Shown one piece after another: positions 7,207-14,492 of a stretch of DNA of 16,211 nt. How positions within the stretch are numbered: position 1 is the first letter of the stretch; every line of letters begins with the position of its first letter. The notes beneath the pieces are model-generated. The model did not search any database. It was not told the DNA's origin and saw nothing but the letters and a program-made list of their open reading frames with translations. The position numbers were made by a program, and so were the translations under genes. This DNA is from Candidatus Atribacter fermentans (lineage in GTDB: Bacteria > Atribacterota > Atribacteria > Atribacterales > Atribacteraceae): positions 1 to 16,211 of the forward strand of contig JAAYUT010000396.1 of NCBI GenBank assembly GCA_012517485.1, written 5' to 3'.

Positions 7207-8252
7207 CCAAAAAAGAAAGAGTCAAACACGCGATTCTTCACCAAAAAAGCGATCGTCTTCCTCATCAAATTGATTTCACCTGGAGAATGAAAAAAGAGTT
7301 TCTTAAACATTTTCAAATTCATGAAAATGAGCTTCCAGAACTTTTAGGAAACCATTTCCTCTATATGGATACTCATAAAAAAGTAAAATTGGATGAAGAA
7401 AAGGGCGTTGACTATGATATTTTTGGTGTTGGATGGGATCTTATTAAATCAGAAGGGTATCTCCCTTGCTTCCATCCCTTAACTGATTGGAAAAGCTTTA
7501 GTACCTTTCAATTTCCCGATCCCCAGAATCCAATTTTATATCAGGATTTTATTCCACTTCAGGAGTGGCAAAAAAAAGAATATTTTATTCTTTCAACCCA
7601 GGGTTGGGTTCTTATGGAAAGAGCCTGGTTATTGAGAGGTTTTGAGAACTTCATGATCGATCTTATTGATAATCGAACCGAATTAGAAAGGCTTTTGGAT
7701 CTCATTACTGAATACCAAATTGAGGTTCTTCGTCATCTTATTCGATTAGGGGTAGACGGAATCTATACTGGGGATGATTATGGAACACAAAGGGGTTTGT
7801 TGATTGCTCGAAAAACCTGGCAAAATCTTTTTAAACCAAGATTGAAAAGAATTTGGAATGTTGCCAAAAAAGAGGGAATACCGGTTTTTCATCATTCCTG
7901 TGGAAATGTTTTGGAAATATTGGATGATATGATTGAAATTGGACTTAATGTTCTTATACCAGTCCAGCCACAAGCAATGGATATCCAACTTCTTCAGAAC
8001 CGTTTTGGTAATCACCTCACTTTTATGGGAGGGATAAGTACCCAAAAAACTCTCCCTTTCGGTACTCCTACCGATGTTCAACTGGAAGTAAGAAAATGTA
8101 TTGAAGTTTTAGGGTCCAAAAATAATTATATCATTTCAGCTTCTCATGAAATTGGTTCAGACTGCCCAATGGATAATTTAATCGCTTTCTTTAATGAAAT
8201 GAAATTAACTAACGGGAGTGATATTCCTTTATTGGATAAACAAAAAACATGA
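7203..8252 (+). CDS. URO-D/methylcobamide-methyltransferase family protein, HxC...C variant
   Basis: A 349-residue paralogue of the product at 5217-6251, sharing the N-terminus (TKKERVKHAILHQKSDRLP), FPDP (104-107), the GDDYGTQRG core (190-198) and F.PRLKR. It keeps a full set of candidate Zn ligands as in MtaA/MtbA: His231 and Cys233 in HHSCGN, and Cys321 in SHEIGSDCP. This suggests real thiolate or corrinoid-linked methyl transfer rather than simple decarboxylation, though no corrinoid protein or reactivator is encoded here. The start is TTG, with AAGGAGG (7189-7195) 7 nt upstream and a 4-bp overlap with the ROK gene (TTGA), indicating coupled translation. It is the last gene of the plus-strand operon. 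Substrate unknown. Confidence 0.8.
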   Translation: MTKKERVKHAILHQKSDRLPHQIDFTWRMKKEFLKHFQIHENELPELLGNHFLYMDTHKKVKLDEEKGVDYDIFGVGWDLIKSEGYLPCFHPLTDWKSFSTFQFPDPQNPILYQDFIPLQEWQKKEYFILSTQGWVLMERAWLLRGFENFMIDLIDNRTELERLLDLITEYQIEVLRHLIRLGVDGIYTGDDYGTQRGLLIARKTWQNLFKPRLKRIWNVAKKEGIPVFHHSCGNVLEILDDMIEIGLNVLIPVQPQAMDIQLLQNRFGNHLTFMGGISTQKTLPFGTPTDVQLEVRKCIEVLGSKNNYIISASHEIGSDCPMDNLIAFFNEMKLTNGSDIPLLDKQKT

Positions 8253-8345
8253 TAAACACAAATATCAGGTTGTGACACCAGATGAAGATGAAAATACAAT
8301 ATTCGACATGCCATGGCATATCGCTACATTAAAAATTAATTGTGG

Positions 8346-8365
8346 AGGCTTGATTTATCAAGCCT
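8346..8365 (+). terminator. Perfect inverted repeat after the operon, possible terminator
   Basis: AGGCTTGAT (8346-8354) and ATCAAGCCT (8357-8365) form a perfect 9-base inverted repeat, realistically an 8-bp stem with a 4-nt loop, 94 bases after the last plus-strand gene. No convincing T-tract follows, so termination is only suggested. A 12-base palindrome ATGCCATGGCAT lies just before it at 8308-8319. Confidence 0.4.
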
Positions 8366-8376
8366 ATTCTCATTCC

Positions 8377-8554
8377 GTCATTGCGAGGAGCGTCTTATGC
8401 GACGCGGCAATCTCATTTATTGAGTCTGTCATTCTAAGGAGTCCGGTGACTTCTATCGGATAACATGAGAACCCCATCCTTTCTAATTCTACGATCCCCT
8501 AACTTATAAAAGATGAGATCCTCACGCCCTCAAAAAGCGAGGGCTCAAGATGAC
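8377..8554. repeat. Three more hairpin repeats between convergent operons
   Basis: Copy 8377-8416 is the reverse orientation of the unit at 1-40, pairing ATTGC (8380-8384) with GCAAT (8407-8411) and GCGTC (8390-8394) with GACGC (8401-8405). Copy 8428-8472, also reversed, pairs TCCG (8442-8445) with CGGA (8457-8460) and TTCT with AGAA. Copy 8514-8554 is in forward orientation, opening ATGAGATC and closing GATGAC, with a new inner stem GCCCTC (8526-8531) / GAGGGC (8539-8544). An 81-codon open frame through this area is a by-product of the repeat. The whole gap 8253-8676 holds repeats and palindromes and no credible gene. Confidence 0.8.
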
Positions 8555-8565
8555 TGATAATGGTA

Positions 8566-8664
8566 CGCCCCCTTACCACCCTCAACGGGGGAATTATTCG
8601 ATGGTATTTTCAGGATAAAGAGCTAAAGTGAATGGATGAATAGGAAGTAAATTTTCATCCTCAA
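8566..8664. repeat. Mixed repeat: C-rich palindrome, GATGGTATTTTCAGGAT box and 14-mer
   Basis: CCCCC (8568-8572) faces GGGGG (8587-8591). The 17-mer GATGGTATTTTCAGGAT (8600-8616) then follows; it is identical to 13034-13050 and is largely the reverse complement of the ATCCTGAAAATAC start of the long repeat at 15709. A plus-orientation ATTTTCATCCTCAA (8651-8664) ends the element 12 bases from the aldo/keto reductase stop. Confidence 0.6.
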
Positions 8665-8676
8665 TTTTCTTAGTCA

Positions 8677-9654
8677 TTATTTATTCATTAATTTTTGTTG
8701 ACGCTCATGAAGTAAATTCTCAATAGTATCGATATCCTCTTGAGGAAGCGTCCAATCGCCTGCTAAAACTGTTTCAGCTATTTGGTCCGGATGTCGAACT
8801 CCTACAATAGCCGATGTTACTTCAGGACGCCTCAAAACCCAAGCAATTGCTAACTGTGCAAGTGTTTTATTATGCTTTTTAGCTATCGGAACAAGCTGAT
8901 TAATGAATTCAAGGTTATAACGAATTAATGGCTCATTAAATTCGGGATCATTTCTTCGGTGATCATCAACTGGAAAGCTTGCTATTCTCTCACGAGTGAT
9001 TTTCCCAGTCAGCAATCCTTTTTGCATTGGGCTATAAACAACAACGCCAATTGAATTCTGATTACAATAGGGGAGAATATCCTTTTCTACATCTCTTTTC
9101 AACATACTATAAGGGGGTTGTAATGAAGCAATTGGATAGATTGATTGGGCTCGGTTCATTTGGGACACATTAAAATTCGATACCCCAATATACCTCACTT
9201 TCCCTTCTTTTACCAATTGAGCCATTGCTTCCCATCCTTCCTCGATATCTTCATCGGGAATTGGCCAGTGAATTTGATAAAGATCAATGGTGTCGACATC
9301 TAACCTCCTCAAACTTGCTTCAACCTCAGCTTTAATGCTCTCTCTTTTCAGCCGATTGGAAATATTTTTCTTATCATCCCATACCAAACCACATTTTGTT
9401 GCTATGATTGGTTTTTTGGAAAAACCCTTAATCGCTTTTCCAACTATTTCTTCTGAATGTCCAAGGCCATAAATTGCAGCAGTATCAATCCAATTTATCC
9501 CAAGATCCAAAGCTTTTTTTATGGCTTCTATAGACTCTGAATCATCTTGGGGACCCCAGGCATATCTCCATCCTCCACCACCGATTGCCCAAGACCCAAA
9601 TCCAATTACTGTTAACTCGAGATTGGTTTTCCCCAAACGACGAGTTCTCATCAT
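8677..9654 (-). CDS. Aldo/keto reductase family oxidoreductase
   Basis: A 325-residue NAD(P)H-dependent carbonyl reductase with the (beta/alpha)8 aldo/keto reductase fold, cytosolic. The catalytic tetrad is visible: Asp57 in NWIDTAAIYG, Tyr62, Lys87 in IIATKCG and His129 in LYQIHWP. GxGSWAIGG near the N-terminus, YIGVSNF (about 155-161) and the C-terminal AIVGVRHPDQIAE cofactor-binding region are typical of the YajO/IolS-like branch. Length is normal. The reading frame begins ATGATG; the first ATG overlaps the upstream gene's stop in ATGA, with GGAGGG a few bases before. Translation is therefore coupled to the methyltransferase/ATP-grasp fusion, hinting at a shared pathway. Substrate unknown. 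Confidence 0.92.
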   Translation of the reverse strand: MMRTRRLGKTNLELTVIGFGSWAIGGGGWRYAWGPQDDSESIEAIKKALDLGINWIDTAAIYGLGHSEEIVGKAIKGFSKKPIIATKCGLVWDDKKNISNRLKRESIKAEVEASLRRLDVDTIDLYQIHWPIPDEDIEEGWEAMAQLVKEGKVRYIGVSNFNVSQMNRAQSIYPIASLQPPYSMLKRDVEKDILPYCNQNSIGVVVYSPMQKGLLTGKITRERIASFPVDDHRRNDPEFNEPLIRYNLEFINQLVPIAKKHNKTLAQLAIAWVLRRPEVTSAIVGVRHPDQIAETVLAGDWTLPQEDIDTIENLLHERQQKLMNK

Positions 9655-11678
9655 GACATCCCTCCTGATGACATTTGATTTAAGGTTATTTCTTGACCAG
9701 TTAATTGATTTTCACGAAATGTTTTCTTAACTCCGTTTAGGTTTCTAAAACCAAGACGAATCTCAGCTGCTTTTAATATTGACTCCAACAATTCAACATA
9801 TGACATTCCAGCTAATTTTGCCATTTTAGCTAAATGCCCGTCCCAACACCAACCTGGGTTAGGATTCACCTCTAACAGTCGTGGATTTCCTAAATCATCC
9901 AATCGCCAATCAAAACGAACATAATCTCGACATTCCAATCTCTCAAAAAGTTTTAACGAACTTCCTATAATTATTTTCTCGGTTTCTTCGGGAATTTTAG
10001 CTTTAACTGATTTTATTCTCCAATATGGAGAATCAGGGAGCCACTTTGCTTCGTACCCACAGATCTTTGGCAATCCTGCTGGCAGTTCTGAATAATCTTC
10101 CTCTAATAAAGGAAGTACCAGATATGATTCAGGAAAATTTCCAATAATCCCAAGACTTAGGTCTGAACCGGTTATGAATTCTTCAACTAAAATTGGTTTA
10201 TCATATCCAAATTGGCTTCGAATATCCGATATAGCATTCATCAATTCTTCAATTTTATAAGCAACGCTTTTTTGAGTAATCCCAAAACTTGCATCACCAA
10301 AATTTGGCTTTACAATAACCGGAAAATTGATCATCAGATCAAATATGGTATCCTCTGGTTTAATAAAAAATGCTTTCGGAACTGGAATGTTCATCTCTCG
10401 CGCCATTCCTCTAACTAATGATTTATCATAGCAATATGCTAAACATTGAGGTCCAGACCCAGTATAAGGAATTCCTATCATTTCTAAGAAAGATGGGATA
10501 TGCAACTCCTTACGAGGATCATTATTAAAACCCTCATCACACAAGTTAAAAACCAAGTCAATTTTCCCTCGAAGGGAAATCAGATCATTTATCAGTTTTT
10601 GATGATTATCGAGATAAATAAAATTATATTCTCTTAATTCAAGTAAAGCTGATTTCAGTTGGTCTATGGTATAAAAGTCGTCATCATCAAAAACTGAAGA
10701 TGGTTTTAAAATGTCAGGTTTCTCAGGGTCACCGAACACCACTGCAACTCGACGAATACTTGGTGGCAATTTTTTCTTAACTGGGGTCCAGGGTTTTTTC
10801 ACTCGAGAACTGACGATAATTCTTTGTTTCATCATACCTAAATCTTGATTTCTTTGAGAACAAGTTGACATTTTTTCATGAAAAACAATATCATTATAAC
10901 CAGCATTTTTTAGAAGTTGGCCGAGTTCTTCTTCAGTATAAAGTCTTTCTCCATAAAATTGGTCAACTAAAACTCCTCGATCTACATGGTTGACTATTTC
11001 TCGAGAAATAAGCCGATGACCATCAGCTGAAAGGGATCGTTCTCGACAAACAAAATACTTCTTGTCAATCCATTCCCAGGAACGGGGCTCATAATGGGTT
11101 GCTAAAAATTCACCATCTGCGACATCAATTAACAATCGTCCCCATGGCTTTAAAACCCGGAAAATTTCCTTTAATACTTTCATATCATCTTGAACAGTTT
11201 CAAAATAACCAAAGCTATTTCCCAATATGAGAACCACGTCAAAAAAATCACTTGAATAGGGAAGTTTCCGTGCATCCCCTTCTCGAAATTGGATGGTTAG
11301 TCCTTCTTTTTTGGTCTGCATTTTAGCCTTTTGTATCAAGTAATGGGAACGGTCTAATGCATAAACATTTTTCATGTTTCGTCTTGCTAACTCTAAAGAA
11401 TGCCTTCCCTGACCACAGCAAAGATCCAATATTTTGTCATCAGGAGATAGCGAAACGACTTCAGTAAATAAATCAACCTCTTTACGAGTTATTTCTTTAT
11501 CTTCAACAACATCTGCATCGGTTTTTAAATAAATTGAATTAAATATTCTTCGCCACCAATCAGGGAAAACATGTTCTTCCAAGTTAATAACCGGTCCTAA
11601 AGATTTTTGCATTTTACTCCCACCTTTTTTCCGGATTAAAGGGGGAGTCCCTTTTGATGACTCTTCTTTCATATCCAT
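9651..11678 (-). CDS. Fusion of SAM-dependent methyltransferase and D-Ala-D-Ala-ligase-like ATP-grasp domain
   Basis: A 675-residue two-domain protein. Residues about 35-290 are a class I methyltransferase: motif I is ILDLCCGQGRHSLELA (83-98), ALDRS follows (107-111), then GDARKLP...FDVVLIL (134-152) and a post-I LKEIFRVLKPWGRLLIDV strand. Residues about 308-640 are an ATP-grasp ligase of the Ddl type: IDLVFNLCDEG (373-383), YTGSG (405-409), VIVKPNFGDASFG (454-466; Lys457 probably ATP-binding), LVEEFITGSDLS (497-508) and RLLEVNPNPGW (600-610) with the Mg-binding Glu/Asn. The chemistry would be methylation plus ATP-driven amide bond formation on a carboxylate; substrates are unknown, and a housekeeping Ddl is unlikely. 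AGGAGG four bases before ATG 11678 supports this start, although codons 11-21 are an in-frame palindromic repeat and Met23 (11612, after GGTGGGAG) is an alternative. It overlaps the aldo/keto reductase by 4 bp. Confidence 0.85.
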   Translation of the reverse strand: MDMKEESSKGTPPLIRKKGGSKMQKSLGPVINLEEHVFPDWWRRIFNSIYLKTDADVVEDKEITRKEVDLFTEVVSLSPDDKILDLCCGQGRHSLELARRNMKNVYALDRSHYLIQKAKMQTKKEGLTIQFREGDARKLPYSSDFFDVVLILGNSFGYFETVQDDMKVLKEIFRVLKPWGRLLIDVADGEFLATHYEPRSWEWIDKKYFVCRERSLSADGHRLISREIVNHVDRGVLVDQFYGERLYTEEELGQLLKNAGYNDIVFHEKMSTCSQRNQDLGMMKQRIIVSSRVKKPWTPVKKKLPPSIRRVAVVFGDPEKPDILKPSSVFDDDDFYTIDQLKSALLELREYNFIYLDNHQKLINDLISLRGKIDLVFNLCDEGFNNDPRKELHIPSFLEMIGIPYTGSGPQCLAYCYDKSLVRGMAREMNIPVPKAFFIKPEDTIFDLMINFPVIVKPNFGDASFGITQKSVAYKIEELMNAISDIRSQFGYDKPILVEEFITGSDLSLGIIGNFPESYLVLPLLEEDYSELPAGLPKICGYEAKWLPDSPYWRIKSVKAKIPEETEKIIIGSSLKLFERLECRDYVRFDWRLDDLGNPRLLEVNPNPGWCWDGHLAKMAKLAGMSYVELLESILKAAEIRLGFRNLNGVKKTFRENQLTGQEITLNQMSSGGMS
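11616..11648. repeat. In-frame palindromic repeat inside the N-terminus of the fusion gene
   Basis: ACTCCC (11616-11621) pairs with GGGAGT (11643-11648), and CCTTT (11623-11627) pairs with AAAGG (11638-11642), an 11-bp stem with one bulged A and a 10-nt loop. It spans exactly 33 bases, codons 11-21 of the fusion protein. On the plus strand it reads TTACTCCC...GGGGGAG, like the intergenic elements at 13005-13030 and 216-249 (reversed). It resembles palindromic elements that insert into coding sequence, as in Rickettsia. Confidence 0.6.
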
Positions 11679-11763
11679 TAAGCCTCCTGAGAGATTTTAA
11701 ATATTCATTCAATTTTTCATAAAAACTATGTCTTATAATCCAAAAGAAATAAGAATGATTCAA

Positions 11764-12873
11764 TCATAACCACTTCTTTTTTTTAAAGAAAAAGAGCATA
11801 ATCAGTGCTATTCCTCCCATGGCGAACAAAGTGATTGGGTATCCCCAATTCCAATGCAGTTCAGGCATAAAATGAAAATTCATACCATATATTCCTGCAA
11901 TAAAAGAAAGGGGCATGAAAAGGGTAGCAATCATGGTTAAAACTTTCATCACTTCGTTTAGACGATTATTGACACTCGAGAGATAAATATCGATCATACT
12001 GGAAATTAATTCTCGATCAGTTTCAATCGTATCGATCAGTTGAGTAATATGATCATAGATGTCCCGTAAATAAACAACAGTCGTTTTTTCAATAAAAGGA
12101 AACTCTCGTCTTTCTAAAGAACCGATCACTTCACGCATAGGCCAGATAGAGATTCGAAAATTTATCATATTCCTCTTTAAAAAATGAATATTGGATAAAA
12201 TTTTTGAGGAAGGATGGTCAACCAATTCATCTTCTAATTCTTCTAATTGATCCCCAATTTGTTCAATTATAAGGAAATAACGATCGACAATTGCATCAAG
12301 AAGAGCATAAACTAAATAATCCGCCCCCGCTTTTCTCAATCGACCCTTACCAAGACGAATGCGATTTCTTATTTCTTCAAAAACATCTCCTTCTTTTTCT
12401 TCCTGAAAGGAAATAACAAATTTATCTCCCAGAATAAGGCTAACTTGTTCAGAAATGATTTCATCTGACTGGTTTTGGGTATAAATCATTTTTACTACTA
12501 TATAGAGATAATTTTCATAATCCTCTACTTTTGGACGTTGGCTGGTATCAAGAATGTCTTCCAAAACGAGATGATGGATTCCAAATATCGATCCAATCTT
12601 GGATAAAATATTTTCCTGACAGATACCATCTACATTAATCCAAGTTATTGACTGACTATCTCTAAAATTGATTACATCGTCTATTAAATTAGTTTTCATC
12701 TCTTGATATTTATTTTCGCTATATTTAAAAATATGAAATAACTTTCTATGATCATTACTTTTAATAACATGATTTTCTACTTTATTTTGAACGAAATATT
12801 CCAATCCATCCAGATTACTATTAGTATGGTTCATAGATAATACTCCAGAAGAATATAAAATTTTATGAATCAT
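11764..12873 (-). CDS. corA: CorA-type magnesium/cobalt transporter
   Basis: A 369-residue inner-membrane Mg2+ channel subunit, expected to work as a pentamer. The large N-terminal cytosolic domain contains W-I-N-V-D-G (78-83), H-L-V-L-E-D (101-106) and R-P-K-V-E-D-Y (113-119), all standard for CorA, and then long charged helices. The C-terminus has TM1 (about 311-329) ending in the signature YGMNF (GMN at 330-332), a short acidic/aromatic loop (PELHWNW) and TM2 (about 346-363) with a basic KKKK tail. The frame opens at 12873 with only a weak ribosome-binding site. Met14 (12834) has GGAG 8 nt upstream and may be the true start, giving 356 residues. It stands alone: 252 bases from the gene upstream and 85 bases from the one downstream. 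Confidence 0.93.
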   Translation of the reverse strand: MIHKILYSSGVLSMNHTNSNLDGLEYFVQNKVENHVIKSNDHRKLFHIFKYSENKYQEMKTNLIDDVINFRDSQSITWINVDGICQENILSKIGSIFGIHHLVLEDILDTSQRPKVEDYENYLYIVVKMIYTQNQSDEIISEQVSLILGDKFVISFQEEKEGDVFEEIRNRIRLGKGRLRKAGADYLVYALLDAIVDRYFLIIEQIGDQLEELEDELVDHPSSKILSNIHFLKRNMINFRISIWPMREVIGSLERREFPFIEKTTVVYLRDIYDHITQLIDTIETDRELISSMIDIYLSSVNNRLNEVMKVLTMIATLFMPLSFIAGIYGMNFHFMPELHWNWGYPITLFAMGGIALIMLFFFKKKKWL

Positions 12874-13004
12874 ATTACCACTTTCTTGAATATTTGCTAT
12901 CGGAATTTATGAAAGTAATTCAGTCTAAGACTTCATTTTTTATAACCAATATAATAATGAAAAAGGTCTTTCTTAATACTGTTAATATGAGGGAAATTAC
13001 TCAA

Positions 13005-13050
13005 TTTACTCCCCATTAAGGGGGGATTCATTTGATGGTATTTTCAGGAT
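13005..13050. repeat. TTACTCCCC...GGGGGGATT element with GATGGTATTTTCAGGAT box
   Basis: CTCCCC (13009-13014) faces a run of six G (13020-13025), followed 8 bases on by the 17-mer shared with 8600-8616. The remaining part of the gap between the CorA and asparagine-synthetase-like genes is AT-rich, and I see nothing else in it. Confidence 0.6.
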
Positions 13051-13125
13051 AGAAGGGTGCTTTAATAATTTTCTCAAAAAAGCTTAATATATCTTTTGGG
13101 GTGAAATCATAATAAAACAAATAAG

Positions 13126-14037
13126 TCAATTTTCGGAATATGTTTTCGTACGACCCATCCAATCAAGATGGCTTATTTCGCCAAAACAATCTTTAAAAAT
13201 TTTATAATAAAGATATTCTTCCTGAGACTGCAATTTCCATCCATTGGGGAGAACACGCTCTTTTTCAAATTCTGATGTTGAAATTTTCTCCTTCGCATAG
13301 GAAGCTAATATCTCATTGACTCCCGCTCCCTCCCAAAATTTGGCTTTCTTTCTATGAAGCACATGATTTGGGAGTTCATTTTCCAACGCGCATCGCAAAA
13401 TCCACTTCTCTTCTTGATTTTTTATCTTATACCGAGGAGGAATACCTAAAGCAAAACGGACAACATTGGGGTGAAGAAAGGGTATATAAGCTATAATACC
13501 AAAAGCCGAAGCACAACGATCTACTCTCTGCAAAGCTGTATTATGAAGACGGAGCATGATATCCCTTAATTCAATGGGCAACTTTTCAAGGGGAATTGAT
13601 TTTAAATACTCATATCCGGCAAACAATTCATCACCGCCTTCTCCAGAAAAAACTGCTGAAACATAATCAGCCGCTAACCGGGAAACTAAATAATGAGTTA
13701 CACTCGATCGAACTAATAACGGATCAAAGGATTCCAAATGATAGATTACCTCTGGTAATATCGCTATTAAATCTTGTTGGGTAACAACCACTTCGTGATG
13801 AATAGAACCAATATATTCAGCAACCTCACGAGCATAAAAAAGATCTGGAGCTGAATTTACCCCTGCAGCAAAAGTATGAAGCGTTTTTATATGATGTCTG
13901 GCGATAGCTGATATGGCGCTAGAATCCAGACCTCCCGATAACAAAGACCCAATTTCCTGAGTAGATAAGCAATTTTGAACCGCTTCAGATAATAACATAT
14001 AAAGTGTATGAGCTATTTGGTTAGGATCGTCTGTCAA
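13126..14037 (-). CDS. Asparagine-synthetase-like ATP-pyrophosphatase domain, cut from its N-terminal half by an in-frame stop
   Basis: 303 residues matching the C-terminal synthetase domain of AsnB. The PP-loop SGGLDSS is at 34-40, where ATP adenylates a carboxylate, and SGEGGDELFAGY is at 131-142. A C-terminal R.K.KFWEGAGV segment (about 229-239) takes the place of AsnB's R.K.gF motif. The presumed start is TTG 14037 with no ribosome-binding site. It lies in the same frame as the preceding glutaminase-like ORF, separated only by TAA-GCA. The two halves read through as one normal AsnB-like protein of about 446 residues if TAA were a sense codon (CAA is one transition away). Without the stop this would be an asparagine synthetase or, given the inactive glutaminase half, a relative acting with ammonia or another amine. 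Possible states: recent pseudogene, readthrough, reinitiation, or a sequencing error. Confidence 0.75.
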   Translation of the reverse strand: MTDDPNQIAHTLYMLLSEAVQNCLSTQEIGSLLSGGLDSSAISAIARHHIKTLHTFAAGVNSAPDLFYAREVAEYIGSIHHEVVVTQQDLIAILPEVIYHLESFDPLLVRSSVTHYLVSRLAADYVSAVFSGEGGDELFAGYEYLKSIPLEKLPIELRDIMLRLHNTALQRVDRCASAFGIIAYIPFLHPNVVRFALGIPPRYKIKNQEEKWILRCALENELPNHVLHRKKAKFWEGAGVNEILASYAKEKISTSEFEKERVLPNGWKLQSQEEYLYYKIFKDCFGEISHLDWMGRTKTYSEN

Positions 14038-14040
14038 TGC

Positions 14041-14469
14041 TTATTGTTGCGGTAATTTTATTTGGTACTCCATCTCTTTTCCATTAAAGACATATCCAGG
14101 CAATAGCTCGTTGATTTTTGGGACTATTTTTAATAAAGGTTTTACTTCTGAAGAAAATATTAAAACTTCATTATCTTTCCAGCCATAATAGAGTGGCACA
14201 ATTCCAAGAAAATCACGAGAAAGCACAATATTCTCTTTGCTCAGAATTATTTTTACTAAACGACCATCACCTCCATGATCTTCATAAACTATTTTATTTT
14301 CCTCCAAACGGATGGGAGGTGCTTGGGCATCACTCCATATCATTCCAAGAGAACAATAATCATTATGGAAAAGAACTTTCCCTGATTTTCCGCGATAAGA
14401 AATATTTGGTAAAAGCTCTTCAATGAGGGAGATTTGATTCCCTTGATAAATTCCAACAATACCTGCCAT
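14041..14469 (-). CDS. Degenerate AsnB glutaminase-like (Ntn) domain without catalytic Cys
   Basis: 142 residues from ATG 14469, chosen because AGGGAGG sits 5 nt upstream and MAGIVGIY aligns with the AsnB N-terminus MCGI.G; an upstream TTG extension is unlikely. The nucleophile Cys2 is Ala. YRG (the HRGPD region) is present, and RDFLGIVPLYYG...IFSSEVKPLL matches the usual RDP.GIKPLYY...FASEIKAL. The central part with NGEIYN and FAFAIWD is missing, so the domain is about 50-60 residues short. It should not hydrolyse glutamine. It ends in a TAA immediately before the synthetase domain in the same frame. It follows the TolC-family gene by 23 bases and is probably co-transcribed with it. Class II amidotransferase relatives with lost glutaminase activity include beta-lactam synthetase and lasso-peptide cyclases. 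Confidence 0.7.
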   Translation of the reverse strand: MAGIVGIYQGNQISLIEELLPNISYRGKSGKVLFHNDYCSLGMIWSDAQAPPIRLEENKIVYEDHGGDGRLVKIILSKENIVLSRDFLGIVPLYYGWKDNEVLIFSSEVKPLLKIVPKINELLPGYVFNGKEMEYQIKLPQQ

Positions 14470-14492
14470 ATTTTCCTCCCTTCTCAAAACTC

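Noticed and set aside
7746..8081. 111-codon minus-strand open frame opposite the second URO-D gene
   Set aside because: Antisense shadow of a well-supported coding region with no initiation signal or homology features.
5217..8252. Haem biosynthesis (true HemE) assignment for the URO-D genes
   Set aside because: Two paralogues in a sugar-transport operon with MtaA-like or divergent metal positions and no other haem genes argue for a different role.
8218..8463. 81-codon plus-strand open frame after the second URO-D gene
   Set aside because: It overlaps the real gene end and then reads through the palindromic repeats; its C-terminal sequence is the translation of the repeat, and it has no ribosome-binding site.
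13126..14469. Lasso-peptide or other RiPP cluster built around the AsnB-like gene
   Set aside because: No precursor peptide, B-type protease or recognition element is visible; CorA and the TolC-like gene flank it. Kept only as an analogy.
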